Source: Bradyrhizobium retamae
GTDB taxonomy: Bacteria; Pseudomonadota; Alphaproteobacteria; Rhizobiales; Xanthobacteraceae
Assembly: GCF_001440415.1 (NCBI RefSeq)
Contig: NZ_LLYA01000112.1
Coordinates: 1 to 64,000 of the forward strand
DNA length: 64,000 nucleotides
Direction: 5' to 3'
Below, piece by piece: positions 34,777 through 44,061 of the stretch. A model generated the notes under the pieces. The model was not told the DNA's origin, made no database searches, and saw only the letters and a program-made list of their open reading frames with translations. Position numbers and translations under genes: made by a program. How positions within the stretch are numbered: position 1 is the stretch's first letter; the number at the start of each line of letters is the position of its first letter.

Positions 34777-35859
34777 CTACAGCGCCGCCAGCACCGCCGC
34801 CGCAATATCCGCCGTGCCGTTATTGCCGCCGAACTCCATCGGCTTGATTCCGCCCGCATAGGCCTTGTCGACCGCGCGCTCGATGCGTTCACCGGCTTCG
34901 GCGGCGCTTTCCAGCCCGTGCTTGTCGGCGAGCCAGTCCAGCATCATCGCGGTCGACAAGATCATCGCGGTAGGATTGGCCTTGCCCTGTCCCATGATGT
35001 CGGGCGCGGTGCCGTGGCACGGCTGGAACACGGCGTAGCGGTCGCCGATATCGGCCGAGGGTGCCATGCCTAGCCCACCGATCAGGCCGGCGGCGAGGTC
35101 GGAGAGAATGTCGCCGAACATGTTCTCCGTCACCATGACGTCGAAATCCCAGGGACGCTTCACCATCATCAGCGAGCAGGCATCGACATAGATCCGGTCG
35201 GACTTCACGCCGGGATGGCGCTTGGCCGCCTCATCAAACATCTCGCGAAAGAACGCGAACGCCCTGAATACGTTGGCCTTGTCGACGCAGGTCAGGCCGC
35301 CATTTGCCTTCCCCCGCGCCTTGCGGCGTTCGGCGAGGCGGAACGAGAATTCGAACAGCCGCTCCGAGGTCTTGCGGGTGATGACGAGCGTCTCGCGCGC
35401 CTCCGCGTCCGTGACGACGCCCTTGCCCATCGAGGCGAACAGGCCTTCGGTCGATTCCCGGATCAGCACGAGGTCGATGCCGCGCTGATCGGCGCCGATG
35501 ATCGGGCTTGGCACGCCCGGGATCAGCCGCGCTGGGCGAACGCCGGCATAGAGATCGAAATGGAAGCGCAGTTCGATCTGCGGTGCGATCTCGGTGTTGT
35601 CAGGGTAGCGTACCGACGGCAGGCCGCAGGCGCCGAGCAGGATAGCGTCCGCCTCCTCGCACAGCCGCACGGTGCTGTCGGGCATGGATTTTCCGGTCGC
35701 GAGGTAATTGTTGGCGCCGGCCGGTGCCTCGGTGAAGCGAAACTTCAGCTCGCTCGACGCCTCGATCTTGCGCAGCACTTCCAGCGCCGGCGCCATGACT
35801 TCAGGACCGATGCCATCGCCGCCGAGAACGGCGATGTGGAGAGCGTTATTCGCGGACAT
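34777..35859 (-). CDS. Isocitrate/isopropylmalate dehydrogenase-family (beta-decarboxylating) enzyme
   Basis: 360 residues. N-terminal [17 protein letters not shown], the basic substrate-binding block [30 protein letters not shown], catalytic Lys in CVDKANVFR, and the metal-binding [15 protein letters not shown] are all present, with NAD-type [11 protein letters not shown]. It oxidatively decarboxylates a 2-hydroxy-3-carboxylic acid. IRESTEG is seen in tartrate/malate-type and related members; 3-isopropylmalate dehydrogenases have a different loop. The true substrate is uncertain. No leuCD genes are nearby. Confidence 0.9.
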   Translation of the reverse strand: MSANNALHIAVLGGDGIGPEVMAPALEVLRKIEASSELKFRFTEAPAGANNYLATGKSMPDSTVRLCEEADAILLGACGLPSVRYPDNTEIAPQIELRFHFDLYAGVRPARLIPGVPSPIIGADQRGIDLVLIRESTEGLFASMGKGVVTDAEARETLVITRKTSERLFEFSFRLAERRKARGKANGGLTCVDKANVFRAFAFFREMFDEAAKRHPGVKSDRIYVDACSLMMVKRPWDFDVMVTENMFGDILSDLAAGLIGGLGMAPSADIGDRYAVFQPCHGTAPDIMGQGKANPTAMILSTAMMLDWLADKHGLESAAEAGERIERAVDKAYAGGIKPMEFGGNNGTADIAAAVLAAL

Positions 35860-35879
35860 GGGGGTTCCTTGGTTAGGTG

Positions 35880-35980
35880 GTCATTCCGGGATGGTCCGAA
35901 GGACCAGACCCGGAATCTCGAGATTCTCAGGTGCGCAATTGCGCACCATAGTTCGATGCTTCGCATCGCCCCGGAATGAC
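35880..35980. repeat. Intergenic palindromic repeat (GTCATTCCGGG family)
   Basis: Outer arms GTCATTCCGGG and CCCCGGAATGAC frame internal palindromes (GGTCCGAAGGACC and GGTGCGCAATTGCGCACC). It fills the gap between the alcohol dehydrogenase and the dehydrogenase start. The element type is widespread in Bradyrhizobium by my recollection. Confidence 0.7.
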
Positions 35981-35990
35981 GGCGAGGATT

Positions 35991-37061
35991 CTACGGCGTC
36001 AGCACTGCGCGGCCGACCAGTTTACCCTTCTGCAAATCGGCGAGCGCTTCGTTGGCTTTCGCGAGCGGCAGCGTCGTCACCGGAATCGGCGCGATCATCT
36101 TGTTTCGAACGAGTTCGAGCAATTCCTTGGTCTCACGCAGATTGCCGACATAGCTGCCCTGGATCGTGATCGCCTTGATCGGAATCAGCGGCAACGCCCA
36201 GGGCGCGCCGCCGCCGAACAGGCCGACGATGACGAGCTTGCCGCCCTTGGTCAGGCAGTCGAACCCAAGCTGCGTGGTGGCGGCATTGCCGACGAGGTCG
36301 ATCACGGCGCGAATGGGTTCGCCGGCCTTTTTCGCGAGTTGCTCCAGCGCGTCCGGCGCCTTGCCGTCGACGGTTGCAAGCGCACCGGCGGCCTCGGCCG
36401 CTTCGCGCTTGCGCGCATCGATGTCGACGACGATGGCGCCCTTGCCGCCCATCGCCTTTAGCAGCGACAGCGCCATCAGGCCGAGGCCGCCGGCGCCGAA
36501 GACGACGATAGGCGAGTTGAAGGCGAATTCGACCTTCTTCAGCGCGCTGTAAGTGGTGACGCCTGAACAGGCATAGGGCGCGGCGGTAACGGGGTCGAGC
36601 CCCTTCAAGTTCAGAAGGTATTTCGGGTTCGGCACCGTCATGTGGTCGGCATAGCCGCCGTCGCAATAGACGCCGAGCGAGTTCGGCTTGACGACGCACA
36701 TGTTCTCGTCGCCGCCGACGCAGGTGGCGCATTTACCGCAGCCGAGCCAGGGATAGACCAGCGCGACGTCGCCGACCTTGAGATCGCCTTTGTCGGCAGC
36801 GGTAACGTCGGGCCCGAACGCTACGAGCTCGCCGACCGTCTCGTGGCCCATCGTGCGCGGCAGCGACACGCCGCGGTCCTTCAGCGACAGCGGCTTGCGG
36901 CCATGGCCGAGATCGTAACCACCTTCCCAGATATGGAGGTCGCTGTGGCAGACGCCGGCGGCCTTCACCTTGATCAGCACCTGCGTACCCGTGGGCTGCG
37001 GCGTCTCCTGATCCACCTCTTTCAGCGGTGCGTTGAACTCGGCGACTTGAAAACTCTTCAT
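35991..37061 (-). CDS. Zinc-dependent NAD alcohol dehydrogenase
   Basis: 356 residues. Catalytic zinc ligands lie in GVCHSDLHIWEGGYD and GHETVGE; the structural zinc site is the cysteine series LGCGKCATCVGGDENMC. The Rossmann motif is VVFGAGGLGLMALSLLKA. It oxidises a primary or secondary alcohol with NAD; substrate unknown. The ATG at 37061 has GGGAGAG about 6 bases upstream; the frame is open to 37136, adding a basic MSVLKKYLAPKKWFKNKK leader that I consider untranslated. It lies 118 bp downstream of the Dpp-type transporter and may be read with it. Confidence 0.93.
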   Translation of the reverse strand: MKSFQVAEFNAPLKEVDQETPQPTGTQVLIKVKAAGVCHSDLHIWEGGYDLGHGRKPLSLKDRGVSLPRTMGHETVGELVAFGPDVTAADKGDLKVGDVALVYPWLGCGKCATCVGGDENMCVVKPNSLGVYCDGGYADHMTVPNPKYLLNLKGLDPVTAAPYACSGVTTYSALKKVEFAFNSPIVVFGAGGLGLMALSLLKAMGGKGAIVVDIDARKREAAEAAGALATVDGKAPDALEQLAKKAGEPIRAVIDLVGNAATTQLGFDCLTKGGKLVIVGLFGGGAPWALPLIPIKAITIQGSYVGNLRETKELLELVRNKMIAPIPVTTLPLAKANEALADLQKGKLVGRAVLTP

Positions 37062-37179
37062 CGCTTCTCTCCCGTCTTTCTTGTTCTTGAACCATTTCTT
37101 GGGCGCTAGATACTTCTTGAGAACCGACATTGCCACGTCCGTCCCATCGAGACAAACGCGGGCGGCGCTCCCCGGGTAT

Positions 37180-38160
37180 TCAGATCAGCGGGTGATGGCA
37201 AGCCACGAACTGGCCCGGCGCCACAGCGCGCAGTTCCGGCATCTCGTCGCTGCATCGTTGATCTGCGCGGGGACAGCGGGTGCGAAACCGGCAGCCGGAC
37301 GGCGGCGCGATCGGCGACGGCGGCTCCCCGACGGGCACGGTCTCGGCGGGGCGAACATCCGGGTCGGGCATCGGAATCGCCTCGATCAGGAGCGCGGTAT
37401 AGGGATGCGCCGGCCTGGCGAAGAGCTGCTCGGAGGGACCGACCTCGCAGAGACGCCCCAGATACATCACCGCGACGCGGTCGCTCACGGCTTTCACCAC
37501 CGCGAGATCGTGCGCAATGAACAGCAACGTCAGCCCGAACCGGGCCTTCATCTCCTCGAGCAGATTGAGTATCTGGGCGCGTATCGATACATCGAGCGCG
37601 GAGACCGGCTCGTCACAGACGATGAACTCGGGATTGAGAATGAGCGCGCGCGCGATGCAGATGCGCTGGCACTGGCCGCCGGAAAATTCATGCGGCAGCC
37701 GCCCGACGACGAGGGTCGGGTCAAGCCCGACCGCGCTCAACACCTCGTGGACAAGCTGCTTGCGCTTCTCCGGATCCTTGACGCCCGCGATCACCAGCGG
37801 CTCTGCGACAATGTCGCCGATCTTGCGGCGCGGGTTGAGCGAGGCGATCGGATCCTGGAAGATCAACTGCACGCGCCGGCGCATCAGCCGCAAGGCATCG
37901 CCTTGCATCGTCGTGAGGTCGTGGCCATCGAACAGCACACGCCCGGCGGTCGGGCGGCGCAGTTGCAGGACGGCGCGGCCCAGCGTCGATTTTCCGCAAC
38001 CGGATTCGCCGACCAGACCCAGCGTTTCGCCGCGGGCGATCTGCAAGGAGACGCCGGACACGGCATGAACGATCCTGGAACCGACAGGATATTCGACAAC
38101 GAGATTGTCGACTTCGAGCAACGCGTCAGACGAAATCGATGGAGCGGATTGCGGCATCAT
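37180..38160 (-). CDS. Oligopeptide/dipeptide-type ABC transporter ATPase (DppF-like)
   Basis: 326 residues. Walker A GESGCGKSTLGRAV, Q-loop VQLIFQDPIASLNP, signature FSGGQCQRICIARAL, Walker B FIVCDEPVSALD and switch His LLFIAHDLAVV. The C-terminal oligo_HPY region with the cysteine pattern CRFRTRCPRADQRC is the iron-sulfur-like motif of Dpp/Opp ATPases. It starts at the ATG that overlaps the preceding ATPase stop (ATGA at 38157-38160). It is the last gene of the transporter operon. Confidence 0.93.
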   Translation of the reverse strand: MMPQSAPSISSDALLEVDNLVVEYPVGSRIVHAVSGVSLQIARGETLGLVGESGCGKSTLGRAVLQLRRPTAGRVLFDGHDLTTMQGDALRLMRRRVQLIFQDPIASLNPRRKIGDIVAEPLVIAGVKDPEKRKQLVHEVLSAVGLDPTLVVGRLPHEFSGGQCQRICIARALILNPEFIVCDEPVSALDVSIRAQILNLLEEMKARFGLTLLFIAHDLAVVKAVSDRVAVMYLGRLCEVGPSEQLFARPAHPYTALLIEAIPMPDPDVRPAETVPVGEPPSPIAPPSGCRFRTRCPRADQRCSDEMPELRAVAPGQFVACHHPLI

Positions 38161-39152
38161 GCGTTGGCATCCGCGCGGGCTTCTATCGGGTGGAAGCAGG
38201 CGAACTGATGGGCCTTCGTCTCTGCCGCCTCGAGCGCCGGCTTCTCGTTCTGGCAGCGGGCCACCGCATAGCGACAGCGCGGCGAGAACGAGCACCCCTT
38301 CAGGGGCCGCGTCGGATCTGGCGGACGCCCCGATATCGCCGGCAACGGCGTGTGGGGCGCGGCGTCGAGTTTGGGGAGCGCCGCCAGAAGCGCTTCGGTA
38401 TAGGGCATCCGCATCTTTTTGAACAAGGCAGGCGTCGGCGCGCGCTCGACCACGCGGCCGGCATACATCACCGCAACTTCATCAGTGCGGCCGGCGACGA
38501 CGCCGAGATCGTGAGTGATGATGATCATCGCCATGTGGCGGCGGCGCTGCTCCCGCGCCAAGAGATCGAGGATTTGCGCTTGGATCGTGACGTCGAGCGC
38601 GGTGGTCGGCTCGTCGGCGATCAGGAGTTTTGGTTCGCACGACAGCGCGATCGCGATTGCCACGCGCTGCCGCATGCCGCCGGAGAGCTGGTGCGGATAC
38701 TGCGCCAGCCGCTGCTCGGGCGCGGGGATGCCGACCGCCGCGAGCAGCTCGACGCTGCGTCTGGCGGCGGCGGCGTCGTCCAGTTCGAGGTGCTCCTGCA
38801 ATGTCTCGATCAACTGCGTCCCGATTGTGAGCACCGGGTTGAGCGAGGTCATCGGATCCTGAAATACCACCGCCAGCGACCGGCCGCGCAGCTTGCGCAG
38901 TTTCTCTGGCGGAAGCTGCAGCAGGTCCTGCCCGTCGAATATCACCCGGCCGGAGAGCTTTGCCTTCTTGGGCAGCAATTGCAGGATGGCGCGCGACAGC
39001 ATGGTCTTGCCACAACCAGATTCGCCGACGATACCGAGCGTGCGCCCGGCGCCGACGGTGAGGTCGACATGATCCACCGCGCGCAGATTGCCGCGCGGGG
39101 TCGGAAGATCGACGACGACATCTTCGACAGAAAGCAAGTTATTCGCGTTCAC
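38157..39152 (-). CDS. Oligopeptide/dipeptide-type ABC transporter ATPase (DppD-like)
   Basis: 331 residues. Walker A GESGCGKTMLSRAI, Q-loop LAVVFQDPMTSLNP, signature LSGGMRQRVAIAIAL, Walker B LLIADEPTTALD, switch His IIITHDLGVV, and the C-terminal CSFSPRCRYAVARC motif. The start is GTG at 39152, overlapping the upstream permease stop (GTGA), so the frame open to 39818 is not used. It pairs with the DppF-like ATPase. Confidence 0.93.
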   Translation of the reverse strand: MNANNLLSVEDVVVDLPTPRGNLRAVDHVDLTVGAGRTLGIVGESGCGKTMLSRAILQLLPKKAKLSGRVIFDGQDLLQLPPEKLRKLRGRSLAVVFQDPMTSLNPVLTIGTQLIETLQEHLELDDAAAARRSVELLAAVGIPAPEQRLAQYPHQLSGGMRQRVAIAIALSCEPKLLIADEPTTALDVTIQAQILDLLAREQRRRHMAMIIITHDLGVVAGRTDEVAVMYAGRVVERAPTPALFKKMRMPYTEALLAALPKLDAAPHTPLPAISGRPPDPTRPLKGCSFSPRCRYAVARCQNEKPALEAAETKAHQFACFHPIEARADANA

Positions 39153-40021
39153 AGCGCGCCCTGTCGTGGATCGGTCAGCGCCCGCAGCGTGTCGCCGACC
39201 AGATTGAAGGAAAGCACGGTGAGAAACATCGCCGCTGCCGGCAAGAAGGCGAGCCGCGGGGCCACGTCGAGGCTCTCGCGCCCCTCCCCGATCATGCTGC
39301 CCCAGCTCGAGATCGGCGGCGGCACGCCGAGGCCGAGGAATGACAACGAGCCCTCGACAACGATGGTGATGGCAACACCGAGCAGGAAGAAGGCAAACAG
39401 CGGCAGGATCACGTTCGGCAACAGTTCGCGCAACAGGATGCGCGCATGCGTGGCACCCAGCGCCTGCGCCGCGATAACGAATTCGCGCCGTGACAGCGTC
39501 AGCGTCGCAGCGCGCGCCACCCGCATGAAGGCGGGAACGCCAAGGAAGCCGAGAATGAGAGTGAGATTGAGAATCGACTGCCCGAGATACGCCGTTACGG
39601 CCAGCGCCATGATAAGCGGCGGAAAGGCCAGCAGCACGTCCATGCTGCCGACAACGATCGATTCGAACCGGCCGCGGAAATAGCCCGCGAGCATGCCGAG
39701 CGCTCCGCCGATGGTGAGCCCGATTACAGGCGCGCAGAGACCGACCACGAGCGAGATTCGCGCGCCGTAGATCAAGCGCGAAAGCTCGTCGCGGCCGAGC
39801 CCGTCGGTCCCTAGCCAATGCTCCGCAGAGAACGGGGCCCGCCGTTCCAGCATGTCCATGTCGGTCGGGCTCGGCAGCGGCAGGGCAGGCGCAAAGACTG
39901 CCATCGCGAAAACGAAAGTCATCCAGCCGATCGCCGCCCAGAACAGCATGCCAAGCCGCCGGCCCTTGCGCGCAGGCTGGGTTACAGCAACCTCGGCAAC
40001 ATCGAGCTCAAGCGTGGCCAT
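39149..40021 (-). CDS. Dipeptide-type ABC transporter permease (DppC-like)
   Basis: 290 residues, an N-terminal membrane helix (~23-45), then FSAEHWLGTDGLGRDELSRLIYGARISL and five more segments, with the EAA-like loop AAQALGATHARILLRELLPN. DppC/OppC family. It overlaps the upstream DppB gene by 14 bp and ends in a GTGA overlap with the ATPase gene. Confidence 0.93.
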   Translation of the reverse strand: MATLELDVAEVAVTQPARKGRRLGMLFWAAIGWMTFVFAMAVFAPALPLPSPTDMDMLERRAPFSAEHWLGTDGLGRDELSRLIYGARISLVVGLCAPVIGLTIGGALGMLAGYFRGRFESIVVGSMDVLLAFPPLIMALAVTAYLGQSILNLTLILGFLGVPAFMRVARAATLTLSRREFVIAAQALGATHARILLRELLPNVILPLFAFFLLGVAITIVVEGSLSFLGLGVPPPISSWGSMIGEGRESLDVAPRLAFLPAAAMFLTVLSFNLVGDTLRALTDPRQGAL

Positions 40022-40958
40022 GGCGAATCCTGGGATCGAGAACCGCGTAGAGCATGTCGACGATGAAGTTCATGATGACGAAGCCCGCCCCGACCAACAG
40101 CACTACCCCCTGCAGAATGATCAGGTCGCGCGTCAGAATCGCGCCGATCAGCAACCGGCCAATGCCCGGAAGCGCAAAGATCGTTTCGACGATGACAGCG
40201 CCGCCGATCAACCGGCCGATATTGATGCCGGTGATCGTGACCAGGGTCAGCGACGATGGTTTGAGGGCATGCACGAACAGAATTCGCGCCGGCGTCAGCC
40301 CTTTTGCCTTGGCGAGCGCGATATAGTCTTCCTGCAAGGTCGCAATCATGTCGGAACGCAGCACGCGCATGATGCTCGGCCATTCCGCCAGTGCCAGCGT
40401 CAGCGACGGTAAAACGAGGAAGCGCAGGTTGGCGAGCGGGTCTTCGGCAAACGGCACATAGCCGGTGGCCGGCAGCCAGCGCAATTCGACCGCGAAGAAA
40501 TAGATCAACAGGATCGCCGACAGGAAGGTCGGCACCGACAACATGCCGAAAGCAGTGCCGGTCATGAAGCGGTCGAACGGTCCACCGCTCCGCGCCGCGC
40601 AGACGATCGCCAGGGGAACGCCGATTCCGAGCGCACCGAGTTGCGCCAACAACATCAGCTCGATCGAGACCGGCAGCCGCTCGGCAACCGCCTGCAACAC
40701 TGTTTGTCCGGTGCGGAACGAACGGCCGAAATCGCCCTGCAGCACATTGCCGAGCCAGCTCAGATAACGCCACCAGATCGGCTGATCCAGTCCCATGTCG
40801 TGCCGCAACGCCGCCACGTTCTCCGGCGTCGCCTGGTCGCCGAGGATGGTATACGCAAGATCGCCCGGCAACAGCGACGCGATGGAGAAGGTGAGCAGCG
40901 AAACCGCAATCAGCACCGGCAATAAGTACAACAGCCGGCGAGCGACGAAGAACGCCAT
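40008..40958 (-). CDS. Dipeptide-type ABC transporter permease (DppB-like)
   Basis: 316 residues, six membrane segments. The family N-terminus RRLLYLLPVLIAVSLLTFSI, the LPGDLAYTILG periplasmic loop, and the cytoplasmic loop ALAKAKGLTPARILFVHALK are clear. It begins 6 bp after the binding protein stop; this is the only binding-protein/permease junction in the window without a spacer hairpin. Confidence 0.93.
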   Translation of the reverse strand: MAFFVARRLLYLLPVLIAVSLLTFSIASLLPGDLAYTILGDQATPENVAALRHDMGLDQPIWWRYLSWLGNVLQGDFGRSFRTGQTVLQAVAERLPVSIELMLLAQLGALGIGVPLAIVCAARSGGPFDRFMTGTAFGMLSVPTFLSAILLIYFFAVELRWLPATGYVPFAEDPLANLRFLVLPSLTLALAEWPSIMRVLRSDMIATLQEDYIALAKAKGLTPARILFVHALKPSSLTLVTITGINIGRLIGGAVIVETIFALPGIGRLLIGAILTRDLIILQGVVLLVGAGFVIMNFIVDMLYAVLDPRIRHGHA

Positions 40959-40964
40959 CAGCGG

Positions 40965-42506
40965 TTATTCCTTCCAGGCGCGCGATACGTCGATCATCCC
41001 GCTGTACATTTTGGGCAGTCCTTTGACCTTCGCGCTCGATATCGCGTAGTACGTGTTCTGGAAGGTCCAGAACCAGATCGCCTCCTTGTTGATTAACCGC
41101 GTGATCTCACAATAGTCCTCAATGCGCTTGCCCTGGTCGGCTGTGACCCGCGCGCGCTCGAGCAGTTTATCGAGTTCCGGATTCGAATAGTTGGCGAGCG
41201 CGACCGGGCTGCCGGTGTGGAAATTGGCATACATCTGGATGTCAGGATCGGCGAGATCGACGATACGCCAGGGCGTCATCTGGAACTGGCGCATGAAGGC
41301 GCGTGGCGGAATGGTCGCCTGATCGACCTGCTCGATCTCCATGTTGGCGCCGGCCCGCTTCCATAACTGTTGCAGCACCTGGCCAACCATGCGCCCACGG
41401 GGCGTCGCCGTGACCAGCATCTTGAACTCGACAGGCTTGCCGTAGTCTTTGATCAGCGCCTTGGCCTTCTCGAGGTCTTCGGGAAGCGCACCGTCGTCCT
41501 TGCACTTGACCCAGGAGCCGTCGCCGTAGGGGTTGCTGGCAGGTCTGGCGAGACCATTTGTAATGGCTTGCGACATCTTCTTGCGGTCAAGCGCCATGAC
41601 CAGCGCCTGGCGCACGCGCACGTCGTCGAACGGCGGTGTCTTGGTGTTGAAGGCGTAGACCTGCGCACCCGAACCGCCATAGGTGTGCACGGTCAACTTG
41701 GAGTCCTTTTGCGCCTTCTGGACGTTGTCGGCGGAGTATTCATCGTCCCAGATCAGGTCGACTTCGCCGGATTGCAGACTGGCAAAGCGCGATTGCGCAT
41801 CGGGCAGCGGCTTCAGCGTGATACGGTCGAAATAGACCTTTTCCTTGTCCCAATAATCAGGGTTCTTCTCCAGGATCATGCGATCGCCGGCCGTCCAGGA
41901 TTTCAGAATGTAGGGACCGGTGCCGACGGGATTGCGGTTGTAATCGTCGCCCTTGGTCTTCCACGCCGTCGGGGAATGTATCGCATTGGTCTGGCTCGCG
42001 TAGGACACTAACGACGGGAAGTTTACCGAGGGGTCTTTGAGGTTATAGACCAACGTCAGTTCGTCCGGCGCCTGAACGTTGTTGACATTGGAGATATAGA
42101 AGGCGCAACGGCACTTGTTGGCAGGATCTTTCTGTCGGTCGAAATTCGCTTTGAAAGATTCAGCATTGAACGGCGTGCCATCGTGGAACTTGACGCCAGG
42201 ACGCAGCTTGAAGGTCCACACCTTGAAGTCCTCGGAGGGCTCCCAGGACAGCGCCAGCTTCGGCTGCGGCTTGCCGTTGGCATCGAGAGTGGTGAGCGTG
42301 TCGAAGAGTGCGGATGACGCAGTGAGTGCGGCCGCGTCGTAAACGCCGACCTTCAGCGGATCGAAGCCGGGGATATCGAGTTCGAGGCCGACGGTGATGC
42401 TGCCGCCCGCTTTCTGCGCGTTGGCCGGCATTGCCGACAGCGCCACGCCAAATCCCGCCACAAGAAATATTCGCGCGAGCGCGCTCGAACGGATCGCCGC
42501 TTTCAT
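40965..42506 (-). CDS. Dipeptide-type ABC transporter substrate-binding protein (family 5)
   Basis: 513 residues. Signal peptide ~1-30 (ALARIFLVAGFGVALSAM, cleavage near NAQKAG). The SBP_bac_5 fold: SITVGLELDIPGFDPLK, WTFKLRPGVKFHDGTPFNAESF, NPVGTGPYILKSWTAGDRM, VRQALVMALDRKKM. It binds peptides or other small organic molecules in the periplasm. It heads the operon SBP-DppB-DppC-DppD-DppF, 150 bp downstream of a family III CoA-transferase on the same strand, which hints at uptake of a carboxylic acid rather than a peptide. Confidence 0.93.
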   Translation of the reverse strand: MKAAIRSSALARIFLVAGFGVALSAMPANAQKAGGSITVGLELDIPGFDPLKVGVYDAAALTASSALFDTLTTLDANGKPQPKLALSWEPSEDFKVWTFKLRPGVKFHDGTPFNAESFKANFDRQKDPANKCRCAFYISNVNNVQAPDELTLVYNLKDPSVNFPSLVSYASQTNAIHSPTAWKTKGDDYNRNPVGTGPYILKSWTAGDRMILEKNPDYWDKEKVYFDRITLKPLPDAQSRFASLQSGEVDLIWDDEYSADNVQKAQKDSKLTVHTYGGSGAQVYAFNTKTPPFDDVRVRQALVMALDRKKMSQAITNGLARPASNPYGDGSWVKCKDDGALPEDLEKAKALIKDYGKPVEFKMLVTATPRGRMVGQVLQQLWKRAGANMEIEQVDQATIPPRAFMRQFQMTPWRIVDLADPDIQMYANFHTGSPVALANYSNPELDKLLERARVTADQGKRIEDYCEITRLINKEAIWFWTFQNTYYAISSAKVKGLPKMYSGMIDVSRAWKE

Positions 42507-42656
42507 GGATGTTCCCTCCGATATGTCGTTCGTCCGGTATTCCGGATCGTCGATGTCTATCGGAGATTGTCCGGAAACGCCGCCGCGGGCAAGGGCGTTT
42601 GCAAGCCGCGGATGAAAAGCCGCAGCATCGACACCCTTGCGTCGCGACGCACGCCG

Positions 42657-43832
42657 TCAGGCGCTCGCGGACACCTGCGCCTTGCCAGCGAAGGATGCGA
42701 TCTCTTCTTCCGACAGGCCGGTCTCCTTCAGGTAGGCACGCGTGTGCTCGCCGAGCGTCGACATGCGCTTCGCCGCCGACACGTTGGCGTCCGACATGCG
42801 GAACGGCAGATTGAGGACCTTGAAGGTGCCGCCACCGTCCTCCACCTCGGCCAATGCGCCGCGATGGGCAATCTGCGGATCGCGCAACGCTTCGGCTACC
42901 GTGCGATAGGCCGACGACGGGACACCGTGCGTGTTGAGCGCGGTAAGGCACTGCGCGGTCGTCACGGTGCGCGACCACGCTTCCACGCCTTCCATCAGGC
43001 TCGTCCAGTTTTCCCTCCGATTGGAATATTTGGCAAAGCGCGGATCGCTCACCCACTCCGGATGACCAATCACCTGCATCAAGCTCTGGAAGGTTTTCTC
43101 GCTGGCGATCGCCATCATGACGTAGCCGTCCGTGGTCTCGATCGGGCCGAACATCGGCCGTTGCGTCGGCTTCACCTCGAATTGCGACCATTGCAGTTCG
43201 TTCAACGTCAGGCTCAGCATGGATTCCAGCATCGAGACGTCGATATGCTGGCCTTGCCCGGTTGCCGTGCGCTGATACAGCGCCGCCGAGATCGCGCCGA
43301 ATGCGTAGACGCCGGTGAGCACGTCAGCGTGATAGATGCCGCAGTAATCCGGCCGGCTTCGTCCCGGCTGGTAGGCCAGATGCGCCATCTCATAGCCTGA
43401 TGCCGCGTGAATCACCGGCGCATAGGCCGGCAGCTCCGCCGACGGCCCGGTCTGGCCGTATCCGGAAATCGAGCAGTAGACTAATTTCGGGTTGAGGCCG
43501 TGCAGGGAGGCATAATCGAGCTTCAATCGCCGCATCACGCCGGGGCGAAAATTCTCCACCAGCACGTCGGCAGTCGCGACCAATCGGCGAACGGCTTCGA
43601 CGCCCCTGGGCGATTTCAGATCGAGCACCAGGCTGTTCTTGCCGACGTTGAGCTGACCGAAGGCGGTCGAACAATTATTCCGTACCGGCGGACGGGTCCG
43701 CATTGTCTCGCCTTCCTCGGTCTCAATCTTGATGACCTCCGCGCCCATATCGGTTAGCATGCGCGTGCAGTGAGGCCCGGCAATCGTGGTTGAGAAATCG
43801 AGGACGCGTAGGCCTGCGAAGCTGCCTGTCAT
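42657..43832 (-). CDS. Family III CoA-transferase
   Basis: 391 residues from the ATG at 43832, full length for the CaiB/BaiF family. The N-terminus GLRVLDFSTTIAGPHCTRMLTDMGAEVIKIE, the nucleophile D170 in YHADVLTG, LVENFRPGVM, and the terminal EHTRAYLKETGLSEEEI are diagnostic. It transfers CoA between an acyl-CoA and a carboxylic acid in the cytoplasm. An alternative ATG at 43862 has AAGGAG 10 bases upstream and would add ten residues. It may be co-transcribed with the downstream Dpp transporter, suggesting activation of an imported acid (inference). Confidence 0.92.
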   Translation of the reverse strand: MTGSFAGLRVLDFSTTIAGPHCTRMLTDMGAEVIKIETEEGETMRTRPPVRNNCSTAFGQLNVGKNSLVLDLKSPRGVEAVRRLVATADVLVENFRPGVMRRLKLDYASLHGLNPKLVYCSISGYGQTGPSAELPAYAPVIHAASGYEMAHLAYQPGRSRPDYCGIYHADVLTGVYAFGAISAALYQRTATGQGQHIDVSMLESMLSLTLNELQWSQFEVKPTQRPMFGPIETTDGYVMMAIASEKTFQSLMQVIGHPEWVSDPRFAKYSNRRENWTSLMEGVEAWSRTVTTAQCLTALNTHGVPSSAYRTVAEALRDPQIAHRGALAEVEDGGGTFKVLNLPFRMSDANVSAAKRMSTLGEHTRAYLKETGLSEEEIASFAGKAQVSASA

Positions 43833-44061
43833 ATTCCTCTGCTCGTTACCGGCTATCGTCATTCTCGTGTAGCTCCTTGGGCCTGACGGCACTTGTTGTT
43901 GGCGCGGCGTGACCCTAAAGGGCGCCGCCGCGGCAGGAAAGCCTTTCGCATTAGGAACCGATAGCGAGGGCCCGGCATTATCGGCAGTAGACTGGACCTT
44001 AAGACTAAACTGGACCCTTTCTTGCATTTCCCCTCATCAGAGGCTGGTAGAGGGCATTCCT

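Noticed and set aside
37062..37136. Basic 25-residue leader in front of the alcohol dehydrogenase
   Set aside because: The family starts near MKSFQ and the ribosome site lies just before 37061; the leader may still be a small upstream peptide, but nothing supports it.
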